In this document: piece by piece, positions 42,089 through 52,211 of the stretch | Position numbering within the stretch: position 1 is the first letter of the stretch | How the letters are laid out: each line of letters opens with the position of its first letter | Source: Leucobacter tenebrionis | GTDB lineage: Bacteria > Actinomycetota > Actinomycetes > Actinomycetales > Microbacteriaceae | Length of the DNA stretch: 64,000 bases | NCBI RefSeq assembly: GCF_019884725.1 | Contig: NZ_CP082322.1 | Coordinates: 248,001 to 312,000 of the forward strand | Direction of reading: 5' to 3' | Program-made: the position numbers and the translations under genes | Notes under the pieces: generated by a model | Seen by the model: the letters and a program-made list of their open reading frames with translations, nothing else | Database searches by the model: none | Told to the model about the DNA's origin: nothing

Positions 42089-42640
42089 ATGCATCTCAAC
42101 CCTTACGGCGAGTACGCCGTGCTCCTGGCCGCATCGCTCGCCAACGACTGGCCCGATGACCGCGAGGGCATCGTGGCTCGAGCGCGCGAGGTGGGCATGA
42201 CCGTGGAGTTCCCCGAGGAGCCCGGCGACCATCGGCGCGTGCGCCGGGTCATCGACGACTGGCTGACCGTCGTCGACGCCCCGGATCCCCGCAGCCGCGC
42301 CCGCATCCTCAACGACCACATGGCGCGGGCAGCCGCCTACCCGCGTCTCACCGACCACCACGACGAGGGGTGGCACCTCCACTACCGCGACGACGACGCG
42401 ACCTCGCTCCCCCGAGTGCTCTTCGCGGTCATCAGCGTGGGCACCGCCCTGCACCTGACGACCCGCGGCATGCACCGACTCGCGCGCTGCGCTGCGGGCG
42501 AGGATCCCGGGGACCCCTGCGAGGCAGTGGTCGTCGATGTGACCCGCAACGGGCGGCAGCGCTACTGCTCGGTGCGCTGCGCGAATCGCGCCGCGGTGCG
42601 GCGGCACAGAGCGCGTGCCGTCGACGGTCGAGGCTCCTGA
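42089..42640 (+). CDS. CGNR zinc-finger (ABATE domain) protein
   Basis: A 183-residue protein. The N-terminal two thirds are an ABATE-like domain (HLNPYGEYAVLLAASLANDWPDDREGIVARAREVGM, VRRVIDDWLTVVDAP). The C-terminus is a CGNR-type zinc finger, in which CEAVVVDVTRNGRQRYCSVRCANRAAVRRHRAR supplies Cys ligands and a basic tail for nucleic-acid binding. The family is probably regulatory, often stress- or metabolism-linked; the target is unknown. The -10 hexamer TAATGC ends four bases before the ATG and no ribosome-binding site is present, so it is leaderless. Confidence 0.88.
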   Translation: MHLNPYGEYAVLLAASLANDWPDDREGIVARAREVGMTVEFPEEPGDHRRVRRVIDDWLTVVDAPDPRSRARILNDHMARAAAYPRLTDHHDEGWHLHYRDDDATSLPRVLFAVISVGTALHLTTRGMHRLARCAAGEDPGDPCEAVVVDVTRNGRQRYCSVRCANRAAVRRHRARAVDGRGS

Positions 42641-42669
42641 GCGCAGGCGAGGAGATCGGAACGAAACGG

Positions 42670-42743
42670 TGCGCCCGGAGGGACTCGAACCCCCGACCCT
42701 CTCGGTGTAAACGAGATGCTCTAACCAACTGAGCTACAGGCGC
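42670..42743 (-). tRNA. tRNA-Val (anticodon TAC)
   Basis: Complete cloverleaf on the minus strand, 74 nt, CCA not encoded. The acceptor stem GCGCCTG pairs with CGGGCGC; the D-loop is GTTGGTTA, the anticodon stem TCTCG/CGAGA, the anticodon loop TTTACAC with TAC, and the T-loop GTTCGAGTC. It reads GTA valine codons. Confidence 0.95.
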
Positions 42744-42832
42744 GCGCCCGCGAGGCGGACCTCCCAAGCATAGGGGAAGCCGCCGCGCGGTCGCGAATCG
42801 ACACCGTCAACGGTGTCGCGAATCCGCTCGGA

Positions 42833-43294
42833 TCAGGCGATCGCCTCGAGCGCCTCGCGGTAGGCCGCGAAGTCGCGCGCCTCGCCCGGAGCGGTCTCGA
42901 AGGAGGCGAGCACGCGACGATCCTCGCCGATCAGGAGCGTGGCGCGGGTCGCGATACCGGCCTCCTCGACGAAGACGCCGTACTGCTTCGCCACCTCGCC
43001 GTGCGGCCAGAAGTCGGAGAGGATCGAGAACTCGTAGCCCTCCTGATCCGCCCACGCCTTCAGGGCGTAGACCGAGTCGATCGAGATGCCGAGCAGGCGC
43101 ACCTTGTTATCGGCGAAGATCGACAGGTTGTCGCGCAGCTCGCAGAGCTCGCCGGTGCAGATGCCGGAGAACGCGAACGGGAAGAAGACGAGCGCGACCG
43201 GCCCCTCCGCGACCAGTTCCGACAGCGTCAGCTCCTCGCCGTGCTGATCCGAGAGCGTGAAATCGGGCGCCTGTGCGCCGACCTCGAGCACCAT
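42833..43294 (-). CDS. AhpE-type one-cysteine peroxiredoxin
   Basis: A 153-residue thioredoxin-fold peroxidase that reduces hydroperoxides. It has APDFTLSDQHGEELTLSEL and the active-site segment FFPFAFSGICTGELCELRDNLS, in which Cys46 is peroxidatic and a second Cys follows five residues later. IDSVYALKAWADQEGYEFSILSDFWPHGEVAKQYGV is characteristic of AhpE from actinomycetes. It is divergent from aceE across a 270-base region in which I see no clear operator. Confidence 0.93.
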   Translation of the reverse strand: MVLEVGAQAPDFTLSDQHGEELTLSELVAEGPVALVFFPFAFSGICTGELCELRDNLSIFADNKVRLLGISIDSVYALKAWADQEGYEFSILSDFWPHGEVAKQYGVFVEEAGIATRATLLIGEDRRVLASFETAPGEARDFAAYREALEAIA

Positions 43295-43567
43295 GGTGCC
43301 TCCTTACCGGCGCACTGGGCGCCATCGTTGTGCGGTCGATCCCACACTATCGACTCCCGTTCCGCCCGCGAATGCTCCCCGCCTAGTAATCGACCGCGAA
43401 TCTTGTGCGACTAGGCCACCTTCGACAAGGGAAATGCGCGTTTCTTCGTGGAACTTCGATAGTCTGGGGTGACCCCGCGGACCGGCGGGAGTGACCGAGC
43501 ATGCCGTGAGCGACTGCACCAACCCGCTTCGCCCCGCGGTACGCCGAGTGGTGATTGGAGCACAACC

Positions 43568-46294
43568 TTGGCTGTGAACACGCAGGATCCCTACGCGCCC
43601 GATCGTGACGATATGGATCCTCAGGAGACCGCCGAGTGGCGCGAGTCGCTCGACGCCGTGGTCGAGGAGCGGGGCGCCGGTCGCGGCCGCGAGATCATGA
43701 CGAGCCTGCTCGACCGCTCGCGACAGCTGCATCTCAACGTTCCCCAGGTGCCGACCACCGACTACGTCAACACCATCGCCTCCGCGGACGAGCCCGACTT
43801 CCCCGGCAATGAGGAGCTCGAGCGCCGGTACCGCTCCTGGATCCGCTGGAACGCGGCGATGACCGTGCATCGCGCGCAACGCCCCGGCATCGGCGTCGGC
43901 GGCCACATCTCGACGTACGCGTCGGCGGCCTCGCTGTACGAGGTCGGCTTCAACCACTTCTTCCGCGGCCAGGATCACCCGGGCGGCGGCGATCAGATCT
44001 TCGTGCAGGGCCACGCCTCCCCCGGCATGTACGCCCGCGCATTCCTCGAGGGGCGCCTGAGCGCCGATCAGCTCGACGGCTTCCGCCAGGAGAAGTCGCA
44101 CCTCGCCGGCGGCCTCCCGAGCTACCCGCACCCGCGCCTCCTCCCCGACTTCTGGCAGTTCCCCACCGTGTCGATGGGTCTCGGCCCGATCAACGCCATC
44201 TACCAGGCGCAGTTCAACAAGTACCTCACCAACCGCGGCATCAAGGACTGCTCCGACCAGCACGTCTGGGCGTTCCTCGGCGACGGCGAGATGGACGAGG
44301 TCGAGAGCCGCGGCCAGCTGCAGGTCGCCGCGAACGAGGGGCTCGACAACCTGACCTTCGTGATCAACTGCAACCTGCAGCGCCTGGACGGCCCCGTGCG
44401 GGGCAACGGCAAGATCATCCAGGAGCTCGAAAGCTACTTCCGCGGCGCCGGCTGGAACGTGATCAAGGTGATCTGGGGCCGCGAGTGGGACGACCTGCTG
44501 GAGCGGGACACCGACGGCGCGCTGCTCAACGTGATGAACACGACGCCCGACGGCGACTTCCAGACCTACAAGGCCGAGAACGGCGGCTTCGTGCGCGACC
44601 ACTTCTTCGGCAAGGACGAGCGCGCGCTGAAGCTCGTCGAGGGCTACACCGATGACCAGATCTGGGGTCTCCGCCGCGGCGGTCACGACTACCGCAAGGT
44701 CTTCGCCGCGTACAAGGCCGCGACCGAGCACAACGGCCGCCCGACCGTGATCCTCGCGAAGACGATCAAGGGCTACGGCCTCGGCCCCCACTTCGAGGGC
44801 CGCAACGCGACCCACCAGATGAAGAAGATGACGCTCGAAGACCTCAAGCTCTTCCGCGACACCATGCACATCCCCATCTCCGACGCGCAGCTCGAGGCCG
44901 ACCCCTACCTCCCGCCCTACTACCACCCGGGCGAGAAGGACGAGGCGATCGAGTACATCCACGAGCGCCGCCGCGCGCTCGGCGGCTACCTCCCCGCGCG
45001 TCGCACCAAGCACGTGCCGGTCACGCTGCCCGAGCCCAAGAGCTACGCGGTCGCGTCGAAGGGATCCGGCACGCAGGAGGCGGCGACCACGATGGTCTTC
45101 GTGCGCATGCTCAGGGACCTCATGCGCGACAAGGGCTTCGGCGCGCGCTTCGTGCCGATCATTCCCGACGAGGCCCGCACCTTCGGCATGGACTCCTACT
45201 TCCCGACCTCGAAGATCTACAACCCGCACGGCCAGAACTACGTATCGGTCGACCGCGAGTTGCTGCTGGCCTACAAGGAGAGCCCGCAGGGCGTTCTGCT
45301 GCACGTCGGCATCAACGAGGCCGGCGCGACGGCCGCCTTCACCGCGGTCGGCACGTCGTACTCGACGCAGGGCGAGCCGATGATCCCGGTCTACATCTTC
45401 TACTCGATGTTCGGCTTCCAGCGCACGGGCGACGCCTTCTGGGCGGCCGGCGACCAGATGGCGCGCGGCTTCGTGATCGGCGCCACCGCGGGCCGCACCA
45501 CGCTCACGGGCGAGGGCCTGCAGCACGCCGACGGGCACTCGCTCGCCCTGGCCTCGACGAACCCCGCGGTCGTCGCCTACGACCCGGCCTACGGCTACGA
45601 GATCGGCCACATCGTGCGCTCCGGCATCGAGCGCATGTACGGCGGCGAGCACCCCGATCCGAACGTCATGTACTACCTCACGGTCTACAACGAGCCGATC
45701 GTGCACCCCGCGGAGCCCGAGAACGTCGATGTCGAGGGCATCGTGCGCGGTATCCACCGGGTGAGCGAGGCTCCGGATCGCGGCAACCGCGCTCAGATCC
45801 TCGCGTCCGGCGTGGCCGTGCCCTGGGCGATCGAGGCGCAGGAGCTGCTCGCGCAGGACTGGGACGTCGCGGCCGACGTGTGGAGCGTGACCAGCTGGAA
45901 CGAGCTGCAGCGCGACGGCGCCGCCGCCGAGCAGCACAACTTCCGCAATCTCGGCGGCGAGACCCGCGTGCCCTACCTGCAGCAGAAGCTCGAGGGCGCG
46001 GAGGGCCCGGTCGTGGCCGTCAGCGACTGGTCGACCCAGGTGCCCGAGCAGATCCGCCCCTACGTTCCGGGCGACTACTCCGTGCTCGGCGCCGACGGCT
46101 TCGGGTTCTCCGACACCCGCGCCGCGGCCCGCCGCTACTTCGGCATCGACCGCGAGTCCGTCGTCGTGAAGGTGCTGCAGCGCCTCGCCGCGCAGGGCCG
46201 CATCGACGCCGACGTGCCGCGTCGTGCAGCCGAGCAGTACCGGCTGAACGACGTGAACGCCGGCACGACCGGCGGCGCGGGCGGCGAGGCCTGA
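43568..46294 (+). CDS. aceE: Pyruvate dehydrogenase E1 component, homodimeric type
   Basis: Thiamine-diphosphate enzyme that decarboxylates pyruvate and passes the acetyl group to lipoyl E2; 908 residues. I use the TTG at 43568, which has GGAG seven bases upstream; a GTG two codons later is an alternative. Key motifs are [26 protein letters not shown], the TPP/Mg site [53 protein letters not shown], and the C-terminal [43 protein letters not shown]. The regulator gene starts 14 bases downstream. The E2 and E3 partners are probably sucB and lpdA in this window. Confidence 0.97.
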   Translation: MAVNTQDPYAPDRDDMDPQETAEWRESLDAVVEERGAGRGREIMTSLLDRSRQLHLNVPQVPTTDYVNTIASADEPDFPGNEELERRYRSWIRWNAAMTVHRAQRPGIGVGGHISTYASAASLYEVGFNHFFRGQDHPGGGDQIFVQGHASPGMYARAFLEGRLSADQLDGFRQEKSHLAGGLPSYPHPRLLPDFWQFPTVSMGLGPINAIYQAQFNKYLTNRGIKDCSDQHVWAFLGDGEMDEVESRGQLQVAANEGLDNLTFVINCNLQRLDGPVRGNGKIIQELESYFRGAGWNVIKVIWGREWDDLLERDTDGALLNVMNTTPDGDFQTYKAENGGFVRDHFFGKDERALKLVEGYTDDQIWGLRRGGHDYRKVFAAYKAATEHNGRPTVILAKTIKGYGLGPHFEGRNATHQMKKMTLEDLKLFRDTMHIPISDAQLEADPYLPPYYHPGEKDEAIEYIHERRRALGGYLPARRTKHVPVTLPEPKSYAVASKGSGTQEAATTMVFVRMLRDLMRDKGFGARFVPIIPDEARTFGMDSYFPTSKIYNPHGQNYVSVDRELLLAYKESPQGVLLHVGINEAGATAAFTAVGTSYSTQGEPMIPVYIFYSMFGFQRTGDAFWAAGDQMARGFVIGATAGRTTLTGEGLQHADGHSLALASTNPAVVAYDPAYGYEIGHIVRSGIERMYGGEHPDPNVMYYLTVYNEPIVHPAEPENVDVEGIVRGIHRVSEAPDRGNRAQILASGVAVPWAIEAQELLAQDWDVAADVWSVTSWNELQRDGAAAEQHNFRNLGGETRVPYLQQKLEGAEGPVVAVSDWSTQVPEQIRPYVPGDYSVLGADGFGFSDTRAAARRYFGIDRESVVVKVLQRLAAQGRIDADVPRRAAEQYRLNDVNAGTTGGAGGEA

Positions 46295-46308
46295 TCGAGC
46301 GATCGCGC

Positions 46309-47508
46309 ATGGATCGCACGAAAGAGCAGGAGCTCGCCTGGTTGCGAACGATCACCGGCGAGCTTTCCACGCGCACCATCACCCGACTCGACGAGACGCT
46401 GCCGTGGTACGGCAAGATGCCGCCCAGTCGGCGCTCGTCGGTCGGGCTGGTCGCGCAGACCGGGATCAGCTCCTTCATCCAGTGGTACGAGGATCCGAGT
46501 TCGACCCCGTGGATCGCCTCCGACGTGTTCGGTGCGGCACCGCGCGAGCTGCTGCGCTCGATCAGCCTGCAGGAGACCCTGCAGCTGATCCGCGTCGTGG
46601 TGTCGGTCGTCGAGGAGCGAGTCGCGCCGCGGAGCGAAGCGCTTCGCGAGGCGGTGCTGCACTACTCGCGCGACGTGGCCTTCGCGGCCGCCGACGTGTA
46701 TGCGCGGGCCGCGGAGGCGCGCGGACTGTGGGACGCGCGGCTCGAGGCGCTGGTGGTCGACTCGATCCTCACCGGTGAGAGCGATGATGAACTGCCGAGC
46801 CGGATCGCGGCGCTCGGCTGGCACGGCGACGGCGAGGCCGCGGTGCTCGTGGGCACGGCTGAACGCGTCGTCGACGTGGATCAGCTGCGCCGCTCGGCGA
46901 GACACGCGGGTGCCGACGCTCTGATCGGTCTGCAGGGCTCGCGCCTCGTGCTGGTGCTCGGGCGCCTCGACGCTCAGCAGCACGGTGTCGCCCCGATCGA
47001 TCCCCCGCTCAGCTTCCTCGAGATCGCCGGGCGCCTCGCCGACGGCTTCTCGGACGGTCCGCTGGTGCTCGGCCCGACGGTCGACAACCTCGTCGACGCC
47101 TCGCGGAGCGCCCGCGCGGCGCTCGCCGGCGTCGCCGTCGCACGGTCGTGGCGCAACGCGCCTCGCCCGGTCGCGGCCGACGACCTGCTCCCGGAGCGCG
47201 CCCTCGCGGGCGACGGACTCGCTCGCCGCACCCTCATCGAGCAGATCTACGAACCGCTCGCGGCCCACTCGGGCGAGCTGCTCGAGACGCTGTGGTGCTA
47301 CCTCGACAACGGTCGCTCGCTCGAAGCGACGGCGCGAGAGCTGTTCGTGCACCCGAACACGGTGCGCTACCGGCTCAAGAAGGTGTCCGAGGTGATCGGC
47401 TGGAATGCGACCGGGGCCCGGGAGGCCCTGATCCTGCAGTCCGCCCTCATCGCCGGCTCGATCGCGCAGAGCGGACGCCGCCCGGGTGCGGCGTCGTCGT
47501 CAAGATGA
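46309..47508 (+). CDS. PucR-family regulator, FasR-like activator of fatty-acid synthesis
   Basis: A 399-residue transcription factor. The C-terminal PucR-type HTH is LLETLWCYLDNGRSLEATARELFVHPNTVRYRLKKVSEVIGW (about 325-370). The middle contains a GGDEF-like/CdaR region (RIAALGWHGDGEAAVLVG, LVLVLGRL, PLVLGPTVDNLVDASRSARAAL). In Streptomyces coelicolor the PucR-like FasR lies next to fabD-fabH-acpP-fabF and activates it. The same gene family and neighbourhood suggest an orthologue. It is co-directional with aceE, 14 bases away. A second gene now separates it from fabD. Confidence 0.85.
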   Translation: MDRTKEQELAWLRTITGELSTRTITRLDETLPWYGKMPPSRRSSVGLVAQTGISSFIQWYEDPSSTPWIASDVFGAAPRELLRSISLQETLQLIRVVVSVVEERVAPRSEALREAVLHYSRDVAFAAADVYARAAEARGLWDARLEALVVDSILTGESDDELPSRIAALGWHGDGEAAVLVGTAERVVDVDQLRRSARHAGADALIGLQGSRLVLVLGRLDAQQHGVAPIDPPLSFLEIAGRLADGFSDGPLVLGPTVDNLVDASRSARAALAGVAVARSWRNAPRPVAADDLLPERALAGDGLARRTLIEQIYEPLAAHSGELLETLWCYLDNGRSLEATARELFVHPNTVRYRLKKVSEVIGWNATGAREALILQSALIAGSIAQSGRRPGAASSSR

Positions 47509-47637
47509 CAGCTGTTTGAGGCCGGCTCGCCGGTCGGTTAGGCTGGCCTCGTCTGCGAGAGCGGGGACGGGGTTCGCCCCGTCGCAGGCGCATCGGACAC
47601 ATCGAAGGCAGGGGGGGCTACCGGAGTACGAGATCGC

Positions 47638-49827
47638 ATGCCCACAGCTGCACCCGCTGCAACACTTCAGAACCGCCTCACCGGCGAAGCCCGTTCCTCG
47701 ACGAAGCGCACGTTTCGCCGCGACATCCAGGGACTGCGCACGATCGCGGTGCTGGCGGTTCTCATATATCACCTGGCTCCGACGGCGCTCCCCGGCGGGT
47801 TCGTCGGCGTCGACATCTTCTTCGTGATCTCCGGCTTTCTGATCACCGGGCTCCTGCTCCGCGAGATCGAATCCACCGGGACGATCTCCCTGCGGAGCTT
47901 CTACGCCCGCCGTGCAAAGCGCCTCTTCCCCGCCGCCGCGCTCGTGCTCGCCGCGACCGTCGGCCTCACCCTGCTCTTCCTGCCCGAGCCGCGCTGGGGG
48001 TCCATCGGGTGGGACGTGATCGCGTCGGCCTTCTTCGTCGAGAACTGGCGGCTCGCGGCGGTGTCGGTCGACTATCTCAGCCAGGATGCGGCGCCGAGCC
48101 CGCTCCAGCACTTCTGGTCCCTCGGCGTCGAGGAGCAGTTCTACTTCGTGTGGCCGTTCCTCCTGATCGCCATCGGCTTCTTCTTCACGCGCGGTCGCCA
48201 CCGCGGCTCGGGTATCTCCAGTCGGAGATTCAGGCCGACCGTCATCTGCGTGCTATCGACGGTCACGGCGGTGTCATTCGCCCTCTCGATCGTGATGACC
48301 GCCGCGAGCCCCGACTCCGCCTATTTCGTGACGCCCACGCGAGTGTGGGAGCTTGCGCTCGGTGCGCTTCTCGCGGCTTCGATCGGATATACCGAGAAGC
48401 TGTCCGATTCGCTTCTCGCCTTCCTGGGCTGGGCAGGGATCGCCGGCATCGCGGCCTCCCTCATGCTCATCGGGGCGACCGTACCGTATCCGGGATCAGC
48501 GGCTCTACTCCCCGCGGCGGCGACGGCGCTCGTCATCGCGGGAGGGGCGAGGCCATCCCGTTTCGGCCCGGCGGGGGTGCTCGGAGTCCGACCCGCGTTG
48601 TTCGTCGGCAACATCTCGTACTCCCTCTATCTGTGGCACTGGCCGGTCATCGTCGTCGCGACCGCCATGGTGGAGCGCATCTCCGTGAGCCTCGCGCTGC
48701 TGCTCGCAGCGCTGTCCATGATCCTCGCCTGGGGATGCTACCGATTCGTCGAGAAACCGATCATGAAGTCCGAGATCCTCGAGGCCGAACCCGTCAGAGC
48801 GATGCAGGTCGGCCTGACGATGACGATGGTCGCTGCGCTTCTCGGCATGTGGGTCGTGTATCAGGACGGAGTCAACAAGGATCAGGCGCGCGCGGCCGCG
48901 GCCGCAACCGCTCCGGCGAGCGGCCTGGATACCGGGGACGATACCGACGGCCGGCCGGAGGAGATCATTCAGGGAGCGCTCACGCTGCCTGAGCCACCGG
49001 CCGGCGTGGAACCCGCCGACTCCTTTCCTCGCATCGCCCCGGCACCGGTGAACGCCGCGGCCGACTGGCACAACTGCCCGTCGACGGAGGTCGCGGGCAC
49101 GGAGGTGCAGTCATGCAGCTTCGGTCCGAGCGACGGAATCCAGGTAGCCCTTGTGGGCGATTCGCACGCGAAACAGTGGATCCCTGCGCTGGAGCCGATC
49201 GCGATCGAACACGGGTGGCGCGTCGACGTCTACCTCCACGACGCCTGCCCGTTCGCAGCCGGCGAGCTGCGCAGGGGCGACGACTCGGTCTACGAGACGT
49301 GCATGCTCTGGAACGCGGAGGTGCAGGAGCGACTGCTCGCTCGGTCCGAGCTCGCGGCGGTCATCGCGACCAATTACACCCATTCGGCAGGGCCGGCCAC
49401 GGGCGGTATCTCCGGTATGGCGCAACTGCACTCGGCCGCCTGGCAGCAGTTCATCGAGATCGGCGTCCCCGTGATCGCCATTCGCGATACACCCTCGTTG
49501 AAGTACGACGTGCCCGAGTGCGTGGCCGAGCATGGCGGCGAGCTCTCGAAGTGCGCCCGACCGCGATCGGAGGTCTTCGACGACCGCGGCCTCGCCCTGG
49601 TGGAGGCGGCATCGATCACGCCGGGCGCCTCGCTGATCGATCTCAACGAGTACATCTGCCCGGGGACCTCCTGCGCGGCAGTCATCGGGGAGGTCCTAGT
49701 GTATCGCGACTCTGATCATTTGACGATGACCTACGCGAGATCGCTGAGCCGAGCGCTCGGGTCGCGTCTGGTCCCCCTGATCGAGGGATCCGAGCCCGCG
49801 CCGGCCGATGAGGCCGCCGAGTCTTGA
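47638..49827 (+). CDS. OafA/OatA-type membrane acyltransferase with SGNH domain
   Basis: A 729-residue two-domain O-acyltransferase. Residues 25-395 are an acyltransferase_3 membrane domain of about ten helices (FRRDIQGLRTIAVLAVLIYHL, GGFVGVDIFFVISGFLITGLLL, RSFYARRAKRLFPAA, SLGVEEQFYFVWPFLL). After a linker rich in Ala and Pro comes an extracytoplasmic SGNH hydrolase-like domain with block I VALVGDSHAKQWIPALE and the terminal DSDHLTMTYARSLSRAL (Asp-His). Such proteins acetylate cell-wall or exopolysaccharide sugars. It interrupts the fasR-fabD order and its base composition looks less GC-rich than its neighbours, which suggests later insertion. A TAGGCT element lies at about 47540. Confidence 0.92.
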   Translation: MPTAAPAATLQNRLTGEARSSTKRTFRRDIQGLRTIAVLAVLIYHLAPTALPGGFVGVDIFFVISGFLITGLLLREIESTGTISLRSFYARRAKRLFPAAALVLAATVGLTLLFLPEPRWGSIGWDVIASAFFVENWRLAAVSVDYLSQDAAPSPLQHFWSLGVEEQFYFVWPFLLIAIGFFFTRGRHRGSGISSRRFRPTVICVLSTVTAVSFALSIVMTAASPDSAYFVTPTRVWELALGALLAASIGYTEKLSDSLLAFLGWAGIAGIAASLMLIGATVPYPGSAALLPAAATALVIAGGARPSRFGPAGVLGVRPALFVGNISYSLYLWHWPVIVVATAMVERISVSLALLLAALSMILAWGCYRFVEKPIMKSEILEAEPVRAMQVGLTMTMVAALLGMWVVYQDGVNKDQARAAAAATAPASGLDTGDDTDGRPEEIIQGALTLPEPPAGVEPADSFPRIAPAPVNAAADWHNCPSTEVAGTEVQSCSFGPSDGIQVALVGDSHAKQWIPALEPIAIEHGWRVDVYLHDACPFAAGELRRGDDSVYETCMLWNAEVQERLLARSELAAVIATNYTHSAGPATGGISGMAQLHSAAWQQFIEIGVPVIAIRDTPSLKYDVPECVAEHGGELSKCARPRSEVFDDRGLALVEAASITPGASLIDLNEYICPGTSCAAVIGEVLVYRDSDHLTMTYARSLSRALGSRLVPLIEGSEPAPADEAAES

Positions 49828-49925
49828 CGCGCCGGAGGCCGATGAGCGGGTTCGCACAACCTTTTTCACGATTTATGGTGCGCCATATGCAGGATTCGGG
49901 CCATTGATCTGAGAAACTGGAAAGC

Positions 49926-50852
49926 GTGATTGTCATCGCCTGCCCTGGACAGGGCTCACAGACCCCCGGATTCCTGAACGAGTGGCTCGAGCTGCCGGGC
50001 AGCCGCGAGTTCCTCGGCGAAGCCTCGGAGCGCGCCGGAGTCGACCTCGTGGCCCACGGCACGGTGAGTGATGCGGACACCATTCGCGACACCGCGGTCG
50101 CGCAGCCGCTGATCGTCGCCGCGAGCCTGCTCGCCTGGCGTGAGCTGTCCGCCCGCACCTCGGTCGCCGATGCCGGCATCGCGGGACACTCGGTGGGAGA
50201 GTTCGCGGCAGCGGCGGCGGCGGGTGTGCTCTCCGAGCAGGACGCGCTGCGACTCGTCGGCGTGCGCGGTCGCGCCATGGCGGAGGCCGCGACGAAGGCG
50301 GAGACCGGCATGGCCGCCGTGGTCGGCGGAGTCGAGGCCGATGTTCTCGCCAAGATCGAGGCGCACGGTCTCACCCCGGCGAACCGCAACGGCGGCGGTC
50401 AGATCGTGGCCGCGGGCGCGCGCGAGTCGCTCGCCGCTCTGGCCGAAGATGCCCCTCGCGGCGCACGGGTGATCCCGCTGCAGGTCGCCGGGGCCTTCCA
50501 CACGGACTACATGGCGAGCGCGATCCCCGTGCTGCGCGAAGCGGCCGAGGGAGTGACCGCCTCCGCGCCGACCCATCGCCTGTGGACCAACGCCGACGGG
50601 TCGATCGTCGAAGACGGAGCTCGCTTCGTGGAGCTGCTCGTGTCGCAGATCGCGAACCCGGTGCGCTGGGACGCCTGCATGGAGGGCTTCCAGACGGCCG
50701 GCATCTCGGGCCTCATCGAGCTGACGCCCGCGGGTGCGCTCACCGGCATCGCGAAGCGCGGGCTCAAGGGCGTGCCGAGCGTCGCGATCAAGTCCCCCGC
50801 CGACCTCGATACCGCCGTGGCACTCATCACCGAGACTGCTCCGGCAGCCTGA
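49926..50852 (+). CDS. fabD: Malonyl-CoA:ACP transacylase
   Basis: Loads malonyl groups onto acyl carrier protein; 308 residues from a GTG with GGAAAG just upstream. It has the N-terminal CPGQGSQTPGFL, the nucleophile GHSVGEFAAAAAAG (Ser89), VRGRAMAEA (Arg for the malonyl carboxylate), and the catalytic-His stretch VAGAFHTDYM. First gene of the fabD-fabH-acpP-fabF set of type II fatty-acid synthesis. Confidence 0.96.
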   Translation: MIVIACPGQGSQTPGFLNEWLELPGSREFLGEASERAGVDLVAHGTVSDADTIRDTAVAQPLIVAASLLAWRELSARTSVADAGIAGHSVGEFAAAAAAGVLSEQDALRLVGVRGRAMAEAATKAETGMAAVVGGVEADVLAKIEAHGLTPANRNGGGQIVAAGARESLAALAEDAPRGARVIPLQVAGAFHTDYMASAIPVLREAAEGVTASAPTHRLWTNADGSIVEDGARFVELLVSQIANPVRWDACMEGFQTAGISGLIELTPAGALTGIAKRGLKGVPSVAIKSPADLDTAVALITETAPAA

Positions 50853-50878
50853 CAGTCTGACCGAAAGGACTCACGCAC

Positions 50879-51883
50879 ATGGCATCACTCGTGCAGCCGA
50901 CCGGTCCCGCTCACACGCGGGTCCTCTCCATCGGCGCGGCCAGGGGCGACCGGGACGTTCCGAACGCCGATGTGATCGAGCCGATCGACTCGTCGGATGA
51001 GTGGATCCGCCAGCGCACCGGCATCGTGCAGCGGCGCTACGCCGGCCGGGATCAGGGAGCGGTCGATCTCGCGGTCGAGGCGGCGGAGGAGGCGATCGCG
51101 CGCTCCGGTCTCGATCGCTCCGAGATCGACGGCGTGATCATCTCCACCATCTCGAACGTCGCGGTCACCCCCTCGATGGCTTCGCTGGCGGCCTACCGCC
51201 TCGGCCTCACCCCCGCGGCGGCATTCGATATCTCCGCCGCGTGCGCCGGATACGTCTACGGCGTCGCCCAGGCAGATGCGCTCGTGCGCTCGGGAACCTG
51301 CAAGAACGTGCTGGTGATCGGAGCGGAGAAGCTCTCCGAGCTCATCGATCCGACGGATCGCAGCATCTCCTTCCTGCTCGCCGACGGCGCAGGGGCCGTC
51401 GTGGTGGGGCCCAGCGATCACACGGGCATCGGGCCGACCGTGTGGGGCTCCGACGGCGAGAAGTGGGACACGATCCGCATGACCTCGACCTTCGATGCGT
51501 ACCGCAGCAACCCTGGCGAGGTGCCCTGGCCGACTCTGCGCCAGGACGGCCAGACCGTGTTCCGCTGGGCCGTCTGGGAGATGAAGAAGGTCGCGCAGCG
51601 CACCCTCGAGGTCTCGGGCGTCGAGCCCGGCGATCTCGCCGCATTCATCCCCCACCAGGCCAACATGCGCATCGTCGACGAGTTCGCGAAGCAGCTCAAG
51701 CTTCCCGAGTCGGTCGTCATCGCCCGCGACATCGAGACCCAGGGCAACACGTCCGCGGCTTCGATCCCGCTCGCCGCGCACGCGCTCCTCGAAGAGCATC
51801 CCGAACTCTCAGGCGGCCTCGCGCTCACGATCGGCTTCGGCGCGGGCCTGGTCTACGGCGCTCAGATCATCGAGCTGCCGTAG
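50879..51883 (+). CDS. fabH: 3-oxoacyl-ACP synthase III (KAS III)
   Basis: Starts fatty-acid synthesis by condensing acyl-CoA with malonyl-ACP; 334 residues. The catalytic triad is in DISAACAGYVYG (Cys122), IPHQANMRIVDEFA (His) and QGNTSAASIPLA (Asn). SSDEWIRQRTGI is the usual FabH N-terminal signature. AAAGGA lies nine bases upstream of the ATG, and the gap to fabD is 26 bases. Actinomycete FabH often accepts branched primers, so it would start iso/anteiso fatty acids; that is inference. Confidence 0.96.
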   Translation: MASLVQPTGPAHTRVLSIGAARGDRDVPNADVIEPIDSSDEWIRQRTGIVQRRYAGRDQGAVDLAVEAAEEAIARSGLDRSEIDGVIISTISNVAVTPSMASLAAYRLGLTPAAAFDISAACAGYVYGVAQADALVRSGTCKNVLVIGAEKLSELIDPTDRSISFLLADGAGAVVVGPSDHTGIGPTVWGSDGEKWDTIRMTSTFDAYRSNPGEVPWPTLRQDGQTVFRWAVWEMKKVAQRTLEVSGVEPGDLAAFIPHQANMRIVDEFAKQLKLPESVVIARDIETQGNTSAASIPLAAHALLEEHPELSGGLALTIGFGAGLVYGAQIIELP

Positions 51884-51957
51884 CGCGTCGGCCTTCCCCC
51901 GACGCCCTCCACACGTACACTTCCTACTACCCCACCCATATCAAGGAGAAACACACC

Positions 51958-52206
51958 ATGGCATTCAGCAACGAAGAGGTCCTCGCAGGTCTTGCCGAGA
52001 TCATCAACGACGAGACGGGGATCGCGGCCGACGTCGTCGCCCTCGACAAGTCGTTCACCGATGACCTCGACATCGACTCGATCTCGATGATGACCATCGT
52101 CGTCAACGCCGAGGAGAAGTTCGATGTGAAGATCCCCGATGAAGAGGTCAAGAACCTGAAGACCGTCGGCGACGCCGTCGATTTCATCGCCAAGGCTCAG
52201 GCCTAA
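51958..52206 (+). CDS. acpP: Acyl carrier protein
   Basis: An 82-residue acidic carrier of the fatty-acid chain. The phosphopantetheine site is DLDIDSISMM with Ser41. AAGGAGAA precedes the ATG by seven bases, a strong ribosome-binding site for an abundant protein. The apparent longer open frame upstream overlaps fabH and is not real. It is followed by a hairpin before fabF. Confidence 0.97.
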   Translation: MAFSNEEVLAGLAEIINDETGIAADVVALDKSFTDDLDIDSISMMTIVVNAEEKFDVKIPDEEVKNLKTVGDAVDFIAKAQA

Positions 52207-52211
52207 GGCTT

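Noticed and set aside
43304-45937. 877-codon frame antisense to aceE
   Set aside because: Shadow of aceE; no ribosome-binding site, low-complexity Val/Arg/Asp/Gly translation.
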